A DNA stretch of 11,515 bases from Pyrinomonadaceae bacterium (GTDB lineage Bacteria > Acidobacteriota > Blastocatellia > Pyrinomonadales > Pyrinomonadaceae). Below the pieces are notes generated by a model. The model did not search any database. It saw only the letters and a list, made by a program, of their open reading frames with translations, and was not told the DNA's origin. The stretch is taken from the NCBI GenBank assembly GCA_013813825.1, contig JACCRA010000618.1, positions 1 to 11,515 on the forward strand. Direction: 5' to 3'. The translations under genes and the position numbers were made by a program. Positions 1-5,588 of this stretch are shown piece by piece; positions within the stretch are counted from its first letter, which is position 1; each line of letters starts with the position of its first letter.

Positions 1-1156
1 CATCGAGTGTGTCTTGGGGATTAGTGGTGCCGATGCCGACGTTGCCGCCGCCATTGTTGAGCGCCAAGATGCGTGGTTGGAAGACGCCATAGTCAAAGGC
101 GGAGATGTAGCCGAGATTACCGCCGGAGCCGATGACGATGCCTGTGCCACTCCCTGTTAACGAGGGATTCAACGGCGTCGTATCACCCTTAAACCAACTC
201 GATCCATCAGCACGAATAGCGATGCCGCCGGGGTTGCTTAGACCCTCCACGCCAATGCCGCTGAAGCTGAAGCCATACACGCCTTTGCCGATGCCACTGT
301 TGCCAAACACGCCAGTGAAGCTGCCGCTTTGACCCCGCACGCCTGTGCTGCTGCTGCTTCGGCCCTCCACGCCATCGCCGCTGCTGCTATCGCCATACAC
401 GGCAGTGCTCTGTGACACCACATGCAACTTTCTAGTCGGGCTGCTCGTCCCGATGCCGACGTTGCCACCTGATGTCACCCGCATCCGCTCCGTGATCGTC
501 CCGCCGGTCGGCGCGGTGCGGAAGATCAGCGCCGCCGCGTCGAGCGCCCCGCTGTCGAGGTAGAGTTGGCCGGGGAAGTTCGTCGCGTTATTGCCGAAGA
601 ACTGGATCGCCGCCCCCGCCGGCGTCGTCGTCAGTGAGTCCGCCCCGTAGAAGCGCAACCCTCCGAAGTTGTCCGACAACCGAATGTCTCTGGCGTAGGT
701 GGACTGTCCCGGCGAGGTGAACACAATGTCGCCGTCCACCACTTGATTCGCCAGCGGGCTGATGGGTGACTCCTCCGCCAGCGAGACTTCTCCGCCTTTG
801 AGTGTCAGGCGGCGTTGGTGCTGCGTCGTCTGGCCTGAGACCTCTGTCGTCGTCACGGCCAGCCGGTAGGTGCCATCCGCGAGGCGCTGTCCCGCTTGAT
901 CCTGCAAGCTCCAGTCGAGTGGCTGGCCGGCGGCGGTCAAGCCGGAGTCGAAGCGCCGCTCGCCGCTCGCCGCGAAGACTTCGAGCCGCAGTTGTTGCCC
1001 TTCGCCGGGCGCAACAATCCGGACGCCAGCGGCGGAGGCCGTGATTGCCGGCGAGGCAACTTGAGTGGCTTCTTGCGCGCCGAGCAAGGTGGCGGCCAAG
1101 TTCAACAGCAGCAGGCTGAGACAGCAGCGCAGGCTAAACGTGATGGTGTTTGACAT
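1..1156 (-). CDS. Secreted fibre-type protein with FlgD-like domain and decapeptide repeats (3' end off window)
   Basis: The minus strand is open from the ATG at 1156 to the window edge, giving 385 codons; the C-terminus is missing. A GAAGGAG ribosome site lies 8 nt upstream, which is why I prefer this ATG to the in-frame one at 1177. Residues 1-27 form a Sec signal peptide with a Leu-rich core and likely cleavage at LGA-QEA. Residues ~44-120 resemble a FlgD-type Ig-like beta domain (DWSLQDQAGQRLADGTYRLA). Residues 138-237 match the plus-strand gene at 2011-3255 at about 85 of 99 aligned positions and end in NVGIGT, a motif usual in phage tail-fibre and bacterial tail-fiber-domain proteins. 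Six decapeptide repeats follow (252-311), and a second NVGIGTTNP motif is cut by the window edge. Probably an exported, fibrous surface or extracellular protein. Whether it ends in an S74-type chaperone or another domain cannot be seen. The exact function is unknown. Confidence 0.85.
   Translation of the reverse strand, partial: MSNTITFSLRCCLSLLLLNLAATLLGAQEATQVASPAITASAAGVRIVAPGEGQQLRLEVFAASGERRFDSGLTAAGQPLDWSLQDQAGQRLADGTYRLAVTTTEVSGQTTQHQRRLTLKGGEVSLAEESPISPLANQVVDGDIVFTSPGQSTYARDIRLSDNFGGLRFYGADSLTTTPAGAAIQFFGNNATNFPGQLYLDSGALDAAALIFRTAPTGGTITERMRVTSGGNVGIGTSSPTRKLHVVSQSTAVYGDSSSGDGVEGRSSSSTGVRGQSGSFTGVFGNSGIGKGVYGFSFSGIGVEGLSNPGGIAIRADGSSWFKGDTTPLNPSLTGSGTGIVIGSGGNLGYISAFDYGVFQPRILALNNGGGNVGIGTTNPQDTLD
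224..403 (-). repeat. Six tandem decapeptide (30-bp) repeats inside the fibre gene
   Basis: Six consecutive 10-residue units in perfect register encode approximately G-V-x-G-x-S-x-S-x-x, for example GVEGRSSSST, GVRGQSGSFT and GVYGFSFSGI. The first unit begins AVYG and the last is GVEGLSNPGG. At the DNA level this is a degenerate 30-bp tandem array. Gly/Val/Ser periodicity of this kind suggests a repetitive beta-structure, probably part of a fibre shaft; that is inference. The paralogue at 2011-3255 keeps only about two clear units (GVRGESSSGI, GVEGQSLDGL). Confidence 0.8.
446..745 (-). repeat. Block shared in inverted orientation with 2224-2520
   Basis: This 300-bp segment encodes the block from QVVDGD to GIGT and has a counterpart of 297 bp at 2224-2520 in the opposite orientation. 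The two differ at 14 residues plus one inserted Thr codon. The longest exact match I found is 34 nt, at 549-582 against the reverse complement of 2384-2417. It indicates duplication or recombination between the two fibre genes. Confidence 0.85.
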
Positions 1157-1173
1157 CGGAACATCTCCTTCAT

Positions 1174-1311
1174 TCATAACGTGTGCTGTTTAGGCTGGGA
1201 ACATAACATGAAAAGGGCAGCACGCCGCACACAACGGTGAAGGTCAGTTGCTTGATTTGGAGCAACCAGCGGGTGAAGAATCGTTGTCGGTCTCATCACT
1301 GTTCGCTGCAT
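1174..1311 (-). CDS. Possible 45-residue leader ORF before the minus-strand fibre gene
   Basis: An ATG at 1311 follows a GAGGAG ribosome site by about 7 nt and opens a 45-codon frame (starts MQRTVMRPTT, ends KQHTL) that stops at 1174-1176. That stop overlaps the ATG-rich start area of the fibre gene and lies just before its ribosome site. The product is not recognised and has no membrane segment or domain. It could be a translated leader or a chance ORF; the good ribosome site and abutting stop are the only support. Confidence 0.2.
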   Translation of the reverse strand: MQRTVMRPTTILHPLVAPNQATDLHRCVRRAALFMLCSQPKQHTL

Positions 1312-1374
1312 TGTCATTCTCCTCTTCGGTCAATGCATTGGCGACGTACTCTCGCCCATGATGTGGCTCTGGAC

Positions 1375-1402
1375 GGCGACTTGTAACACGGCGCAAGTCG
1401 CC
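1375..1402. repeat. Inverted repeat, 8-bp perfect arms
   Basis: GGCGACTT at 1375-1382 and AAGTCGCC at 1395-1402 are perfectly complementary around a 12-nt spacer. It sits 7 nt from the palindrome at 1410-1425, roughly 220 nt upstream of the minus-strand fibre gene. It may be a transcript hairpin or part of an operator. There is no T tract, so it is not an obvious terminator. Confidence 0.5.
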
Positions 1403-1409
1403 GATGTAA

Positions 1410-1425
1410 CTACCTTAATAGGTAG
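1410..1425. promoter_or_regulatory. Candidate regulator-binding palindrome
   Basis: CTACCTTAATAGGTAG has perfect 6-bp arms (CTACCT/AGGTAG) around TAAT. The size and A/T-rich centre resemble dyad operators, for example of NarL/LuxR-type regulators. The match is by general appearance only. It lies between the divergent genes and could control either. Confidence 0.3.
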
Positions 1426-1645
1426 GGTGCTCACGCGACGGCGGCCTCTCCGTTAGTGATAGCGAGAACCTCGGCCAAAAATGGTCATGACCGGGGGAAA
1501 TTTTTTGGGTAGTGGCGACATCTGGCGTGAAGCGGCGAAAGGCGCGATTGTGAGGGTGGCGTCAGAGCAAGACGGATGATGGAAGGATAACAAGACGGCG
1601 TATGAGGGCGTCTCTTTATCCTACGGCCCCATAGCTACAGCTTAA

Positions 1646-1813
1646 GACCGTATCCCGTTCGGCCTCCGGCCGACGCTTGCCGAAGTCAAACGCCGCCACC
1701 TTGTCGAGACGCTGGCCTTTGTCAACGAAGATGAGACGTGCCGCGCTGCCAACATCCCCGGCATCGCTTTCTCGACGCTCCACCGCCAGCTTAAGCGGTG
1801 TGCCACGAAATGA
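1646..1813 (+). pseudogene. Relic of a Fis-type HTH (C-terminus of an NtrC-like regulator)
   Basis: The plus-strand frame from 1646 to the TGA at 1811-1813 reads as a Fis-family helix-turn-helix. It has TLAEVKRRHLVETLAF, then an ...ETCRAANIPGIAFSTLHRQLKRC segment that matches the usual pattern of 'L-x-E-V-E-R-x-H-I...N-K-T-x-A-A-x-x-L-G-I-x-x-x-T-L-Y-R-K-L-K'. An in-frame TAA at 1643-1645 blocks it, there is no start codon, and no receiver or AAA+ domain precedes it. The usual Leu-Gly-Ile at the turn is Pro-Gly-Ile and the Tyr of TLYRKL is His, as expected from decay. Most likely the tail of a lost response regulator. Confidence 0.55.
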
Positions 1814-1835
1814 TTGAAGGGTAGCAGGAAAGTAA

Positions 1836-1864
1836 TTGACTGCCCCGACTGGTTGAGTTATGGT
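1836..1864 (+). promoter_or_regulatory. Candidate sigma-70 promoter for the plus-strand fibre gene
   Basis: TTGACT at 1836-1841 is separated by exactly 17 nt from TATGGT at 1859-1864, which matches the -35 box in five and the -10 box in four of six positions. Transcription would start near 1871 and leave an untranslated leader of about 140 nt before the ATG at 2011. It is a pattern match only. Confidence 0.35.
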
Positions 1865-2010
1865 TTCGTCCTCAGAAGGTGTTACAGCCCGGTTCGTTCG
1901 GACGCTTACCCACAGACCTACATCCACCTCTGCCCAGTCTTCCCGACAAGCCCACGCACGGTGGTTGTCAACCAAACATTATGCGAATCCTTCAAGGAGG
2001 AAGGGAAATT

Positions 2011-3255
2011 ATGACTACAAGCCCCATTAAACCAATAAGGTTGTCTCAACAATTAGACAAGTTGGCGGCCCAACTAATCCTCGCCATGCTCTGCGGCCTG
2101 CTGCTCGTCAGCAGTTCATTCGCGCAGGTGAAGCGAACGGAGCAGCGGCCAACGCCGGAAGCAGCAACAATGGAGAAGCCGCCAGACCCGAACGAGACCG
2201 TGACGCCCAGCCCGCAAGACAGTCAGGTCGTGGATGGCGACATCATCTTCACTTCGCCCGGTGCGTTTGGTTACGCGAGAGACATCCGCTTGTCGGATAA
2301 CTTCGGCGGCCTGCGCTTCTATGGGGCGGACTCTTTAACGACTTCTCCGGCGGGCGCGGCGGTCCAGTTCTTCGGCAACAATGCGAACTTCCCCGGCCAA
2401 CTCTACCTCGACAGCGGCGCGGACAACTCGGCGGCGCTCATCTTCCGCACGGCGCAGACGGGCGGGACGATCAGCGAACGGATGCGGGTCACGGCAAACG
2501 GTCAGGTCGGCATCGGAACGACGGACACCGCCAGCGGGACGCTGCGCGTGGTGAATAATGGCACCTTAGATGGTGTGATAGGCGTAACCGATAGCCTCGT
2601 TGGCTACGCCGTGTGGGGCATCGACAACAGCAGCGTCGGTACTGACAGTGTCGGCGTGCGTGGCGAAAGCAGCAGCGGCATCGGTGTGGAAGGCCAAAGC
2701 CTCGATGGCTTGGCGGGCCGCTTCATCGGCGACGTGTCGGTTAGCGGCACCCTCACGAAAGGCGGCGGCTCCTTCAAAATAGACCACCCGCTCGATCCGG
2801 CGAACCGTTATCTCTCGCACTCGTTCGTTGAATCCCCCGACATGATGAACATCTACAACGGCAACATCACGACGGACGCGAAAGGCCGGGCGGTTGTCAC
2901 CATGCCTGACTACTTTACCGCGCTCAACCGCGACTTTCGTTATCAGCTCACGGTCATCGGACAGTTCGCCCAAGCGGTGGTTTTCAGCGAGATCAAAGGC
3001 AATCGCTTCGTCATCAAGACCAACAAGCCGAGCGTGAAAGTCTCATGGCAAGTCACAGGCGTGCGGCAGGATGCGTATGCCGAGGCATATCGCATTCAAG
3101 TCGAGGAAGAGAAGCAGGGAGTGGAGCGCGGCGCCTACATCCATCCGGAGTTGTTTAATCAGCCGGCAACCAAGCGCATCGCTGGTGTGCGCTCTCCCAC
3201 ATCGCGGAAAACGACACCAACGGCGGCGGCCCGGCGAACGGTCACCAAGCGGTAA
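2011..3255 (+). CDS. Secreted fibre-type protein, 'GIGT' block plus conserved C-terminal domain
   Basis: The ATG at 2011 follows AAGGAGG by 10 nt and gives 414 residues. The frame is open further upstream to 1879, but those residues precede a clear signal peptide and have no better ribosome site. The signal peptide has a long n-region, a core LILAMLCGLLLVSSS and likely cleavage at SFA-QVK. After a Pro/Glu-rich linker, residues 72-170 repeat the block seen in the minus-strand gene and end QVGIGT. A short Gly/Val/Ser repeat zone follows (~176-250). Residues ~255-362 form a conserved-looking domain (FKIDHPLDPANRYLSHSFVE, ...YQLTVIGQFAQAVV, ...VSWQVTGVRQDAYAE) that I recognise from uncharacterised exported proteins of several phyla. 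The last ~50 residues are basic and Arg/Thr/Ala-rich. Likely exported to the surface or medium; its role is unknown. Confidence 0.9.
   Translation: MTTSPIKPIRLSQQLDKLAAQLILAMLCGLLLVSSSFAQVKRTEQRPTPEAATMEKPPDPNETVTPSPQDSQVVDGDIIFTSPGAFGYARDIRLSDNFGGLRFYGADSLTTSPAGAAVQFFGNNANFPGQLYLDSGADNSAALIFRTAQTGGTISERMRVTANGQVGIGTTDTASGTLRVVNNGTLDGVIGVTDSLVGYAVWGIDNSSVGTDSVGVRGESSSGIGVEGQSLDGLAGRFIGDVSVSGTLTKGGGSFKIDHPLDPANRYLSHSFVESPDMMNIYNGNITTDAKGRAVVTMPDYFTALNRDFRYQLTVIGQFAQAVVFSEIKGNRFVIKTNKPSVKVSWQVTGVRQDAYAEAYRIQVEEEKQGVERGAYIHPELFNQPATKRIAGVRSPTSRKTTPTAAARRTVTKR
2224..2520 (+). repeat. Block shared in inverted orientation with 446-745
   Basis: This is the plus-strand partner of the duplicated block, one codon shorter than the copy at 446-745. 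It contains the 34-nt exact match at 2384-2417. Confidence 0.85.
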
Positions 3256-3310
3256 CTATTTAGTTGAGAGCCACTTCGAAACTGATCAGATTGGGACCGA
3301 CGAGGAAACA

Positions 3311-3401
3311 TGATCCACGAAGCGACCCGAAACGACACGAAGCTACACACCTGAAATTCGTGATCTTTGTTTCGTGCTGTTTCGTGTCGCTTCGTGGATC
3401 A
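3311..3401. repeat. 31-bp imperfect inverted repeat made of 10-nt TTCGTG units
   Basis: The arms 3311-3341 and 3371-3401 are complementary with three mismatches around a 29-nt spacer. The right arm is three consecutive 10-nt units, each TTCGTG plus four variable bases, and the left arm is the same in reverse. Another TTCGTG lies in the spacer at 3357-3362. It sits between two convergent genes (stops at 3255 and 3509), so it could fold in transcripts from both sides. No T tract follows either arm. It looks like a dispersed intergenic repeat element. Confidence 0.75.
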
Positions 3402-3508
3402 GTTCTCTGATGTGTCGCAATCTTGTCAGTCTCGATTTAACTTATCCATCCCCTTGTCTGACTTCGGGTGGACAGCAACCGCGCGAGTGTCGCGCCTCAA
3501 ACAACAAA

Positions 3509-3781
3509 TCAGATGAAGACGACGGATTGCGAATTGGGGATGTCGAAGCGACGGCGGCAACGATTATTATTGCAGCTCAGCACGTCGTCGATCCGCACCA
3601 TGTAATCGCGCGACTTGGCGAAGCGCGCGCGGTCTTGTTCGTTGGCCCCGCGCGGTAAGTCTTTCTTCTTCGTCCGTCGCAGCCAACGCACTTCATACTC
3701 AGCGCGCTCGCGGCAGAACGGACAACTGTAAGTCGCGCGCTTGGATTCGGTCTTTTCGTTAAAAAAATCGCGTTCGTCCAT
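3509..3781 (-). CDS. Small zinc-ribbon-like protein
   Basis: A 90-residue, strongly charged protein starting at the ATG at 3781. It holds a Cys-Pro-x-Cys knuckle (C20, C23) and a second pair C70-N-N-N-R-C75, the layout of a four-cysteine zinc ribbon with a long basic middle (RRTKKKDLPRG). No enzyme domain is visible. The start lies 20 nt after the stop of the membrane-protein gene, so the two are probably cotranscribed; there is no clear ribosome site before it. The function is not recognised; a metal-binding or nucleic-acid-binding role is a guess from the Cys pairs and charge. Confidence 0.65.
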   Translation of the reverse strand: MDERDFFNEKTESKRATYSCPFCRERAEYEVRWLRRTKKKDLPRGANEQDRARFAKSRDYMVRIDDVLSCNNNRCRRRFDIPNSQSVVFI

Positions 3782-3796
3782 GATTTATGGGTATCT

Positions 3797-3810
3797 CGCG
3801 CTTAAGCGCG
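3797..3810. repeat. 14-bp perfect palindrome across a stop codon
   Basis: CGCGCTTAAGCGCG is perfectly self-complementary. It contains the TAA stop (3802-3804) of the minus-strand membrane-protein gene and lies about 16 nt before the start of the next gene, so it may be a small intercistronic hairpin or a chance palindrome. Confidence 0.4.
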
Positions 3811-4131
3811 TTCCGCGTTAAGGGTTCCGGACGCGGGCTGTTCATTCCCTTTCCCGCCGCCGTCCTGCCCGCGCGCCTCACTCCGGCGGTGGTGGAGGAC
3901 GATCAGCAGACCGAGCACGGCGTTGACGACCATCAGCCCGTTGGTGGCGACGAAGACCCAATTCCGCACTAGCCAACTGTACACCAGAAAGCCCACCGAC
4001 GCGGCGAGTTGCCCGACAAACAGCCACTTCGAGACGCTCTCGCTTGAGCCTTCTTTCCATTGCTTGTAAATCTGCTTGCCGATAGTCAGCACCAGAATTA
4101 CCGAACTGGCCCAGCCGATAGCTTCCTGCAT
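3802..4131 (-). CDS. SemiSWEET/PQ-loop-like three-helix membrane protein
   Basis: From the ATG at 4131 the protein has 109 residues and three predicted membrane helices: ~5-24, ~36-55 and ~58-79. They are followed by a hydrophilic Arg/Gly-rich tail. The layout, length and the loop KEGSSESVSKW after helix 1 fit the SemiSWEET family of small sugar transporters, which work as dimers of a three-helix bundle. Asn64 and Asn70 lie in helix 3, where family members carry a substrate-contacting Asn. The classic Pro-Gln pair at the end of helix 1 is replaced by Lys19-Gln20. A GTG at 4185 would add 18 hydrophilic residues and overlap the preceding gene by 8 nt; I prefer the ATG because the fold begins right after it, but the GTG start is possible. 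The substrate cannot be told from sequence. Confidence 0.65.
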   Translation of the reverse strand: MQEAIGWASSVILVLTIGKQIYKQWKEGSSESVSKWLFVGQLAASVGFLVYSWLVRNWVFVATNGLMVVNAVLGLLIVLHHRRSEARGQDGGGKGNEQPASGTLNAERA

Positions 4132-4177
4132 CCGCCTTGCCCCTTTGCTTCCAAAAGAAATTGGCCCCGCCGCCAGT

Positions 4178-4561
4178 TCAACCACTCGCCGCCGCGGACA
4201 AGAGCCGCCGCACGGTGAGCAATAGGTTTTCGGGTTCGACCGGCTTGCGTTCGTAAGCGTTAGCCCCCTGTGAGAGGGCCAGCGCCGCAGATCCGGTGCC
4301 GTAGCCGGTCGTGACTAAAATCGGCGTCGCCGCCAGCGCCTCAGTATCCCGCACCCGCCGGATCAGATGCACGCCATCGGCCGACGGCATATGAATGTCG
4401 GTGATGATCAAGTCGGGGGGCGACTCAATCGCCAACTGGTAACCCTTAATACCGTCTTCAGCCACCGTCACCTCGTAACCTTGCCGGTCGAGAGTCATGC
4501 ACATTAACTGGCGCATGTCGTCGTCGTCTTCGACCACTAATATTCTGTTTCGCGTCGCCAT
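4178..4561 (-). CDS. Single-domain response regulator (receiver only)
   Basis: From the ATG at 4561 the protein is 127 residues, exactly one CheY-like receiver domain with no output domain. All key positions are present: the acidic pocket (E11-D15), the phospho-acceptor Asp55 in IITDIHMP, the switch Thr84 in ILVTTGY, and Lys106 in ERKPVEP. It would take phosphate from a histidine kinase and pass the signal by protein contact. No histidine kinase is in the window, so its partner is unknown. A TTG at 4582 would add seven residues but lies in the T tract of a terminator-like hairpin, so ATG is preferred although its ribosome site is poor. It is followed by the SemiSWEET-like gene, with a 46-nt gap or an 8-nt overlap depending on that gene's start. 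Confidence 0.9.
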   Translation of the reverse strand: MATRNRILVVEDDDDMRQLMCMTLDRQGYEVTVAEDGIKGYQLAIESPPDLIITDIHMPSADGVHLIRRVRDTEALAATPILVTTGYGTGSAALALSQGANAYERKPVEPENLLLTVRRLLSAAASG

Positions 4562-4580
4562 AAGGAGAGAAACTGAAATC

Positions 4581-4596
4581 AAAAAGCCCGAAGGCT
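4581..4596 (-). terminator. Weak terminator candidate after the DUF971 gene
   Basis: On the minus strand AGCC-TTCG-GGCT forms a 4-bp stem closed by a TTCG tetraloop and runs into five T residues. The stem is short, so termination may be partial. If active, it would separate the YtxJ-DUF971 pair from the response-regulator group. Confidence 0.35.
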
Positions 4597-4618
4597 ATGG
4601 GCACAGCGGCAGTACGAA

Positions 4619-4960
4619 TTAACTTGAGACTGCCGCCTCTTGCTCACACAACTCGCGCAGGAGGCGGAAGCTGTAGATGCCCGTTTCATGCCCGTCGCTC
4701 CAACGAAAAGTGAGCGCGTAGCGTCCGACCAACTCGACATTTTCCATCGTCAGTTCGTCGGGCACACTCTCCGGCCTGAGCACGCGCTCGCCGGTCATCT
4801 CGTTGACGCACTTCGCGCACGGGCAGATGCGCCGGAGTTGCGCCGCGCCGTAACGACAAGTGCGCTCGTCGCCCCACGTAATCCGCAGGCCGGCCGCGCC
4901 CTCCTGCATTATCTCGCGCGGCTCCACGGCGGGACCGCGCCGGTACATCATCTCTGACAT
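4619..4960 (-). CDS. DUF971 (gamma-butyrobetaine hydroxylase N-terminal-like) zinc-binding protein
   Basis: The 113-residue protein is a stand-alone DUF971/GBBH-N domain. It contains C46-P-C48-A-K-C51 followed by VNEMTG, and His91 in SDGHETGIYSF, the Cys3-His zinc site known from the N-terminal domain of gamma-butyrobetaine hydroxylase. Also typical are the early LRITWGD strand and the late YSFRLLREL helix. The hydroxylase catalytic domain is absent, so it is not that enzyme. In other bacteria DUF971 domains are found free-standing or linked to Mrp/ApbC-type iron-sulfur carriers. Its neighbour upstream is a YtxJ-like thiol protein, which may hint at redox or Fe-S housekeeping, but that is inference. 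The ATG at 4960 is used because the domain begins soon after it. Confidence 0.85.
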   Translation of the reverse strand: MSEMMYRRGPAVEPREIMQEGAAGLRITWGDERTCRYGAAQLRRICPCAKCVNEMTGERVLRPESVPDELTMENVELVGRYALTFRWSDGHETGIYSFRLLRELCEQEAAVSS

Positions 4961-4966
4961 GAGTAG

Positions 4967-5012
4967 TTTTCAGTTTTCAGTTTTCAGTCAGACGCTGAAA
5001 ACTGAAAAACTG
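4967..5012. repeat. TTTTCAG tandem repeat and hairpin before the DUF971 gene
   Basis: Three exact tandem copies of TTTTCAG (4967-4987) are followed by an inverted copy at 4995-5012. The two arms pair over 14 bp without mismatch and 17 bp with one bulged base, around a 7-nt loop. It lies 7-52 nt upstream of the DUF971 start, just after the stop of the YtxJ-like gene. No usual T tract or ribosome site accompanies it. It may be a dispersed intergenic repeat or an RNA structure affecting translation. Confidence 0.65.
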
Positions 5013-5018
5013 TTCCGT

Positions 5019-5390
5019 TTATCCGTGATCGCTGACCGCCTGTTCGACGGCGTCGATAGTAATGTCATAGTGCGAGGCGGACCAGATAGGCGCTCCGCGG
5101 TGGAGAATGATCGCTTGCGGAGTTTCGTGCCGGATGCCGGTGCGTTCAACAATCGCGTTGGCTGTCGCACGGGCGTGCTGCACGATGATGAGCGCGATTT
5201 CAGGCACTGCGACCGCCGACACGCGCGACATCTCGCGGTAAGCGTAAGCACTGATCGGGCACGTCAGGCTGTGCTTGAACAGCACGACGGGCGCGGCTTG
5301 CGAGCGCGCGAATAGTTCTTCCAGTTCTCCCGCGTCGAACACCTCATTGAACTTCGCCGTCTGCTGCGGCGATGACGAAACTTGCGACAT
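5019..5390 (-). CDS. ytxJ: YtxJ-like monothiol bacilliredoxin
   Basis: The 123-residue protein has a thioredoxin-like fold signature typical of YtxJ (bacillithiol-associated monothiol bacilliredoxin). It shows the phrase VVLFKHSLTCPIS with the single reactive Cys44 in a Thr-Cys-Pro motif, and HETPQ with Pro91 as the cis-Pro opposite the active site. Family members remove bacillithiol from mixed disulfides in the cytoplasm. The ATG at 5390 has a GGAGGG site 5 nt upstream, and a TTG at 5426 would add 12 residues, so the ATG is chosen. There is no signal peptide. A promoter candidate lies at 5444-5472, which makes this the first gene of the five-gene set. No bacillithiol synthesis gene is in view. 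Confidence 0.85.
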   Translation of the reverse strand: MSQVSSSPQQTAKFNEVFDAGELEELFARSQAAPVVLFKHSLTCPISAYAYREMSRVSAVAVPEIALIIVQHARATANAIVERTGIRHETPQAIILHRGAPIWSASHYDITIDAVEQAVSDHG

Positions 5391-5443
5391 CACATCCCTC
5401 CGGCCAACCTTTGACTTCACGAGCAACTCGCCCGCAATTGAAA

Positions 5444-5472
5444 ATTAAACGATGATGATTAAGTGCCGTCGA
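5444..5472 (-). promoter_or_regulatory. Candidate sigma-70 promoter for the YtxJ-led gene set
   Basis: On the minus strand TCGACG (5472-5467) and TTTAAT (5449-5444) are 17 nt apart; four of six and five of six bases match the -35 and -10 consensus. The region is more AT-rich than its surroundings. The leader to the ATG at 5390 would be about 45 nt. Pattern match only. Confidence 0.35.
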
Positions 5473-5519
5473 TATTAACCTACCCCCGCCGCCTGAACAA
5501 ACGAGCCACTCTCAAAGGC

Positions 5520-5568
5520 GAAGGCGGAAAAATGTAGAATTTGCTAATTTCTTCACCCTTCCGCCTTC
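5520..5568 (-). terminator. Inverted repeat after the TPR-CHAT gene, possible weak terminator
   Basis: Perfect 10-bp arms (5520-5529 and 5559-5568, GAAGGCGGAA/TTCCGCCTTC) flank a 29-nt AT-rich loop 21 nt beyond the TPR-CHAT stop codon. Read on the minus strand there is a short T run inside the far end of the loop rather than after the stem, so it is a poor Rho-independent terminator; it may act as a 3' stabilising hairpin. Confidence 0.3.
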
Positions 5569-5588
5569 AGTTACTGTTCCCTGACTAA

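Larger units (their letters stand above)
1157..2010. other. Intergenic region between the divergent fibre genes
   Basis: No convincing full-length gene is present in these ~850 bases. It holds a possible leader ORF (1174-1311), two inverted repeats close together (1375-1402 and 1410-1425), a 10-bp palindrome (1483-1492), a Fis-type HTH relic (1646-1813) and a promoter candidate for the plus-strand gene (1836-1864). The AT-rich patches around 1475-1510 and the stop codons in all frames support a non-coding status. Confidence 0.7.

Noticed and set aside
224..403. CRISPR-like array from 30-bp periodicity
   Set aside because: The units are contiguous, coding and degenerate with no spacers; the periodicity is that of a protein repeat.
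1..1156. Prophage tail fibre
   Set aside because: Both fibre-type proteins carry Sec signal peptides and no phage structural, lysis or integrase genes surround them; they look like cellular exported proteins.
1616..1975. 119-residue minus-strand ORF in the fibre intergenic region
   Set aside because: It lies antisense to the Fis-HTH relic, has no ribosome site or recognisable domain and fits a shadow frame better than a gene.
2566..2973. 135-residue minus-strand ORF
   Set aside because: Antisense to the plus-strand fibre gene, whose frame has clear homology to the paralogue.
3311..3401. Inverted repeat as insertion-sequence ends
   Set aside because: Only 29 nt lie between the arms, with no transposase and no visible target duplication; a small non-coding repeat is more likely.
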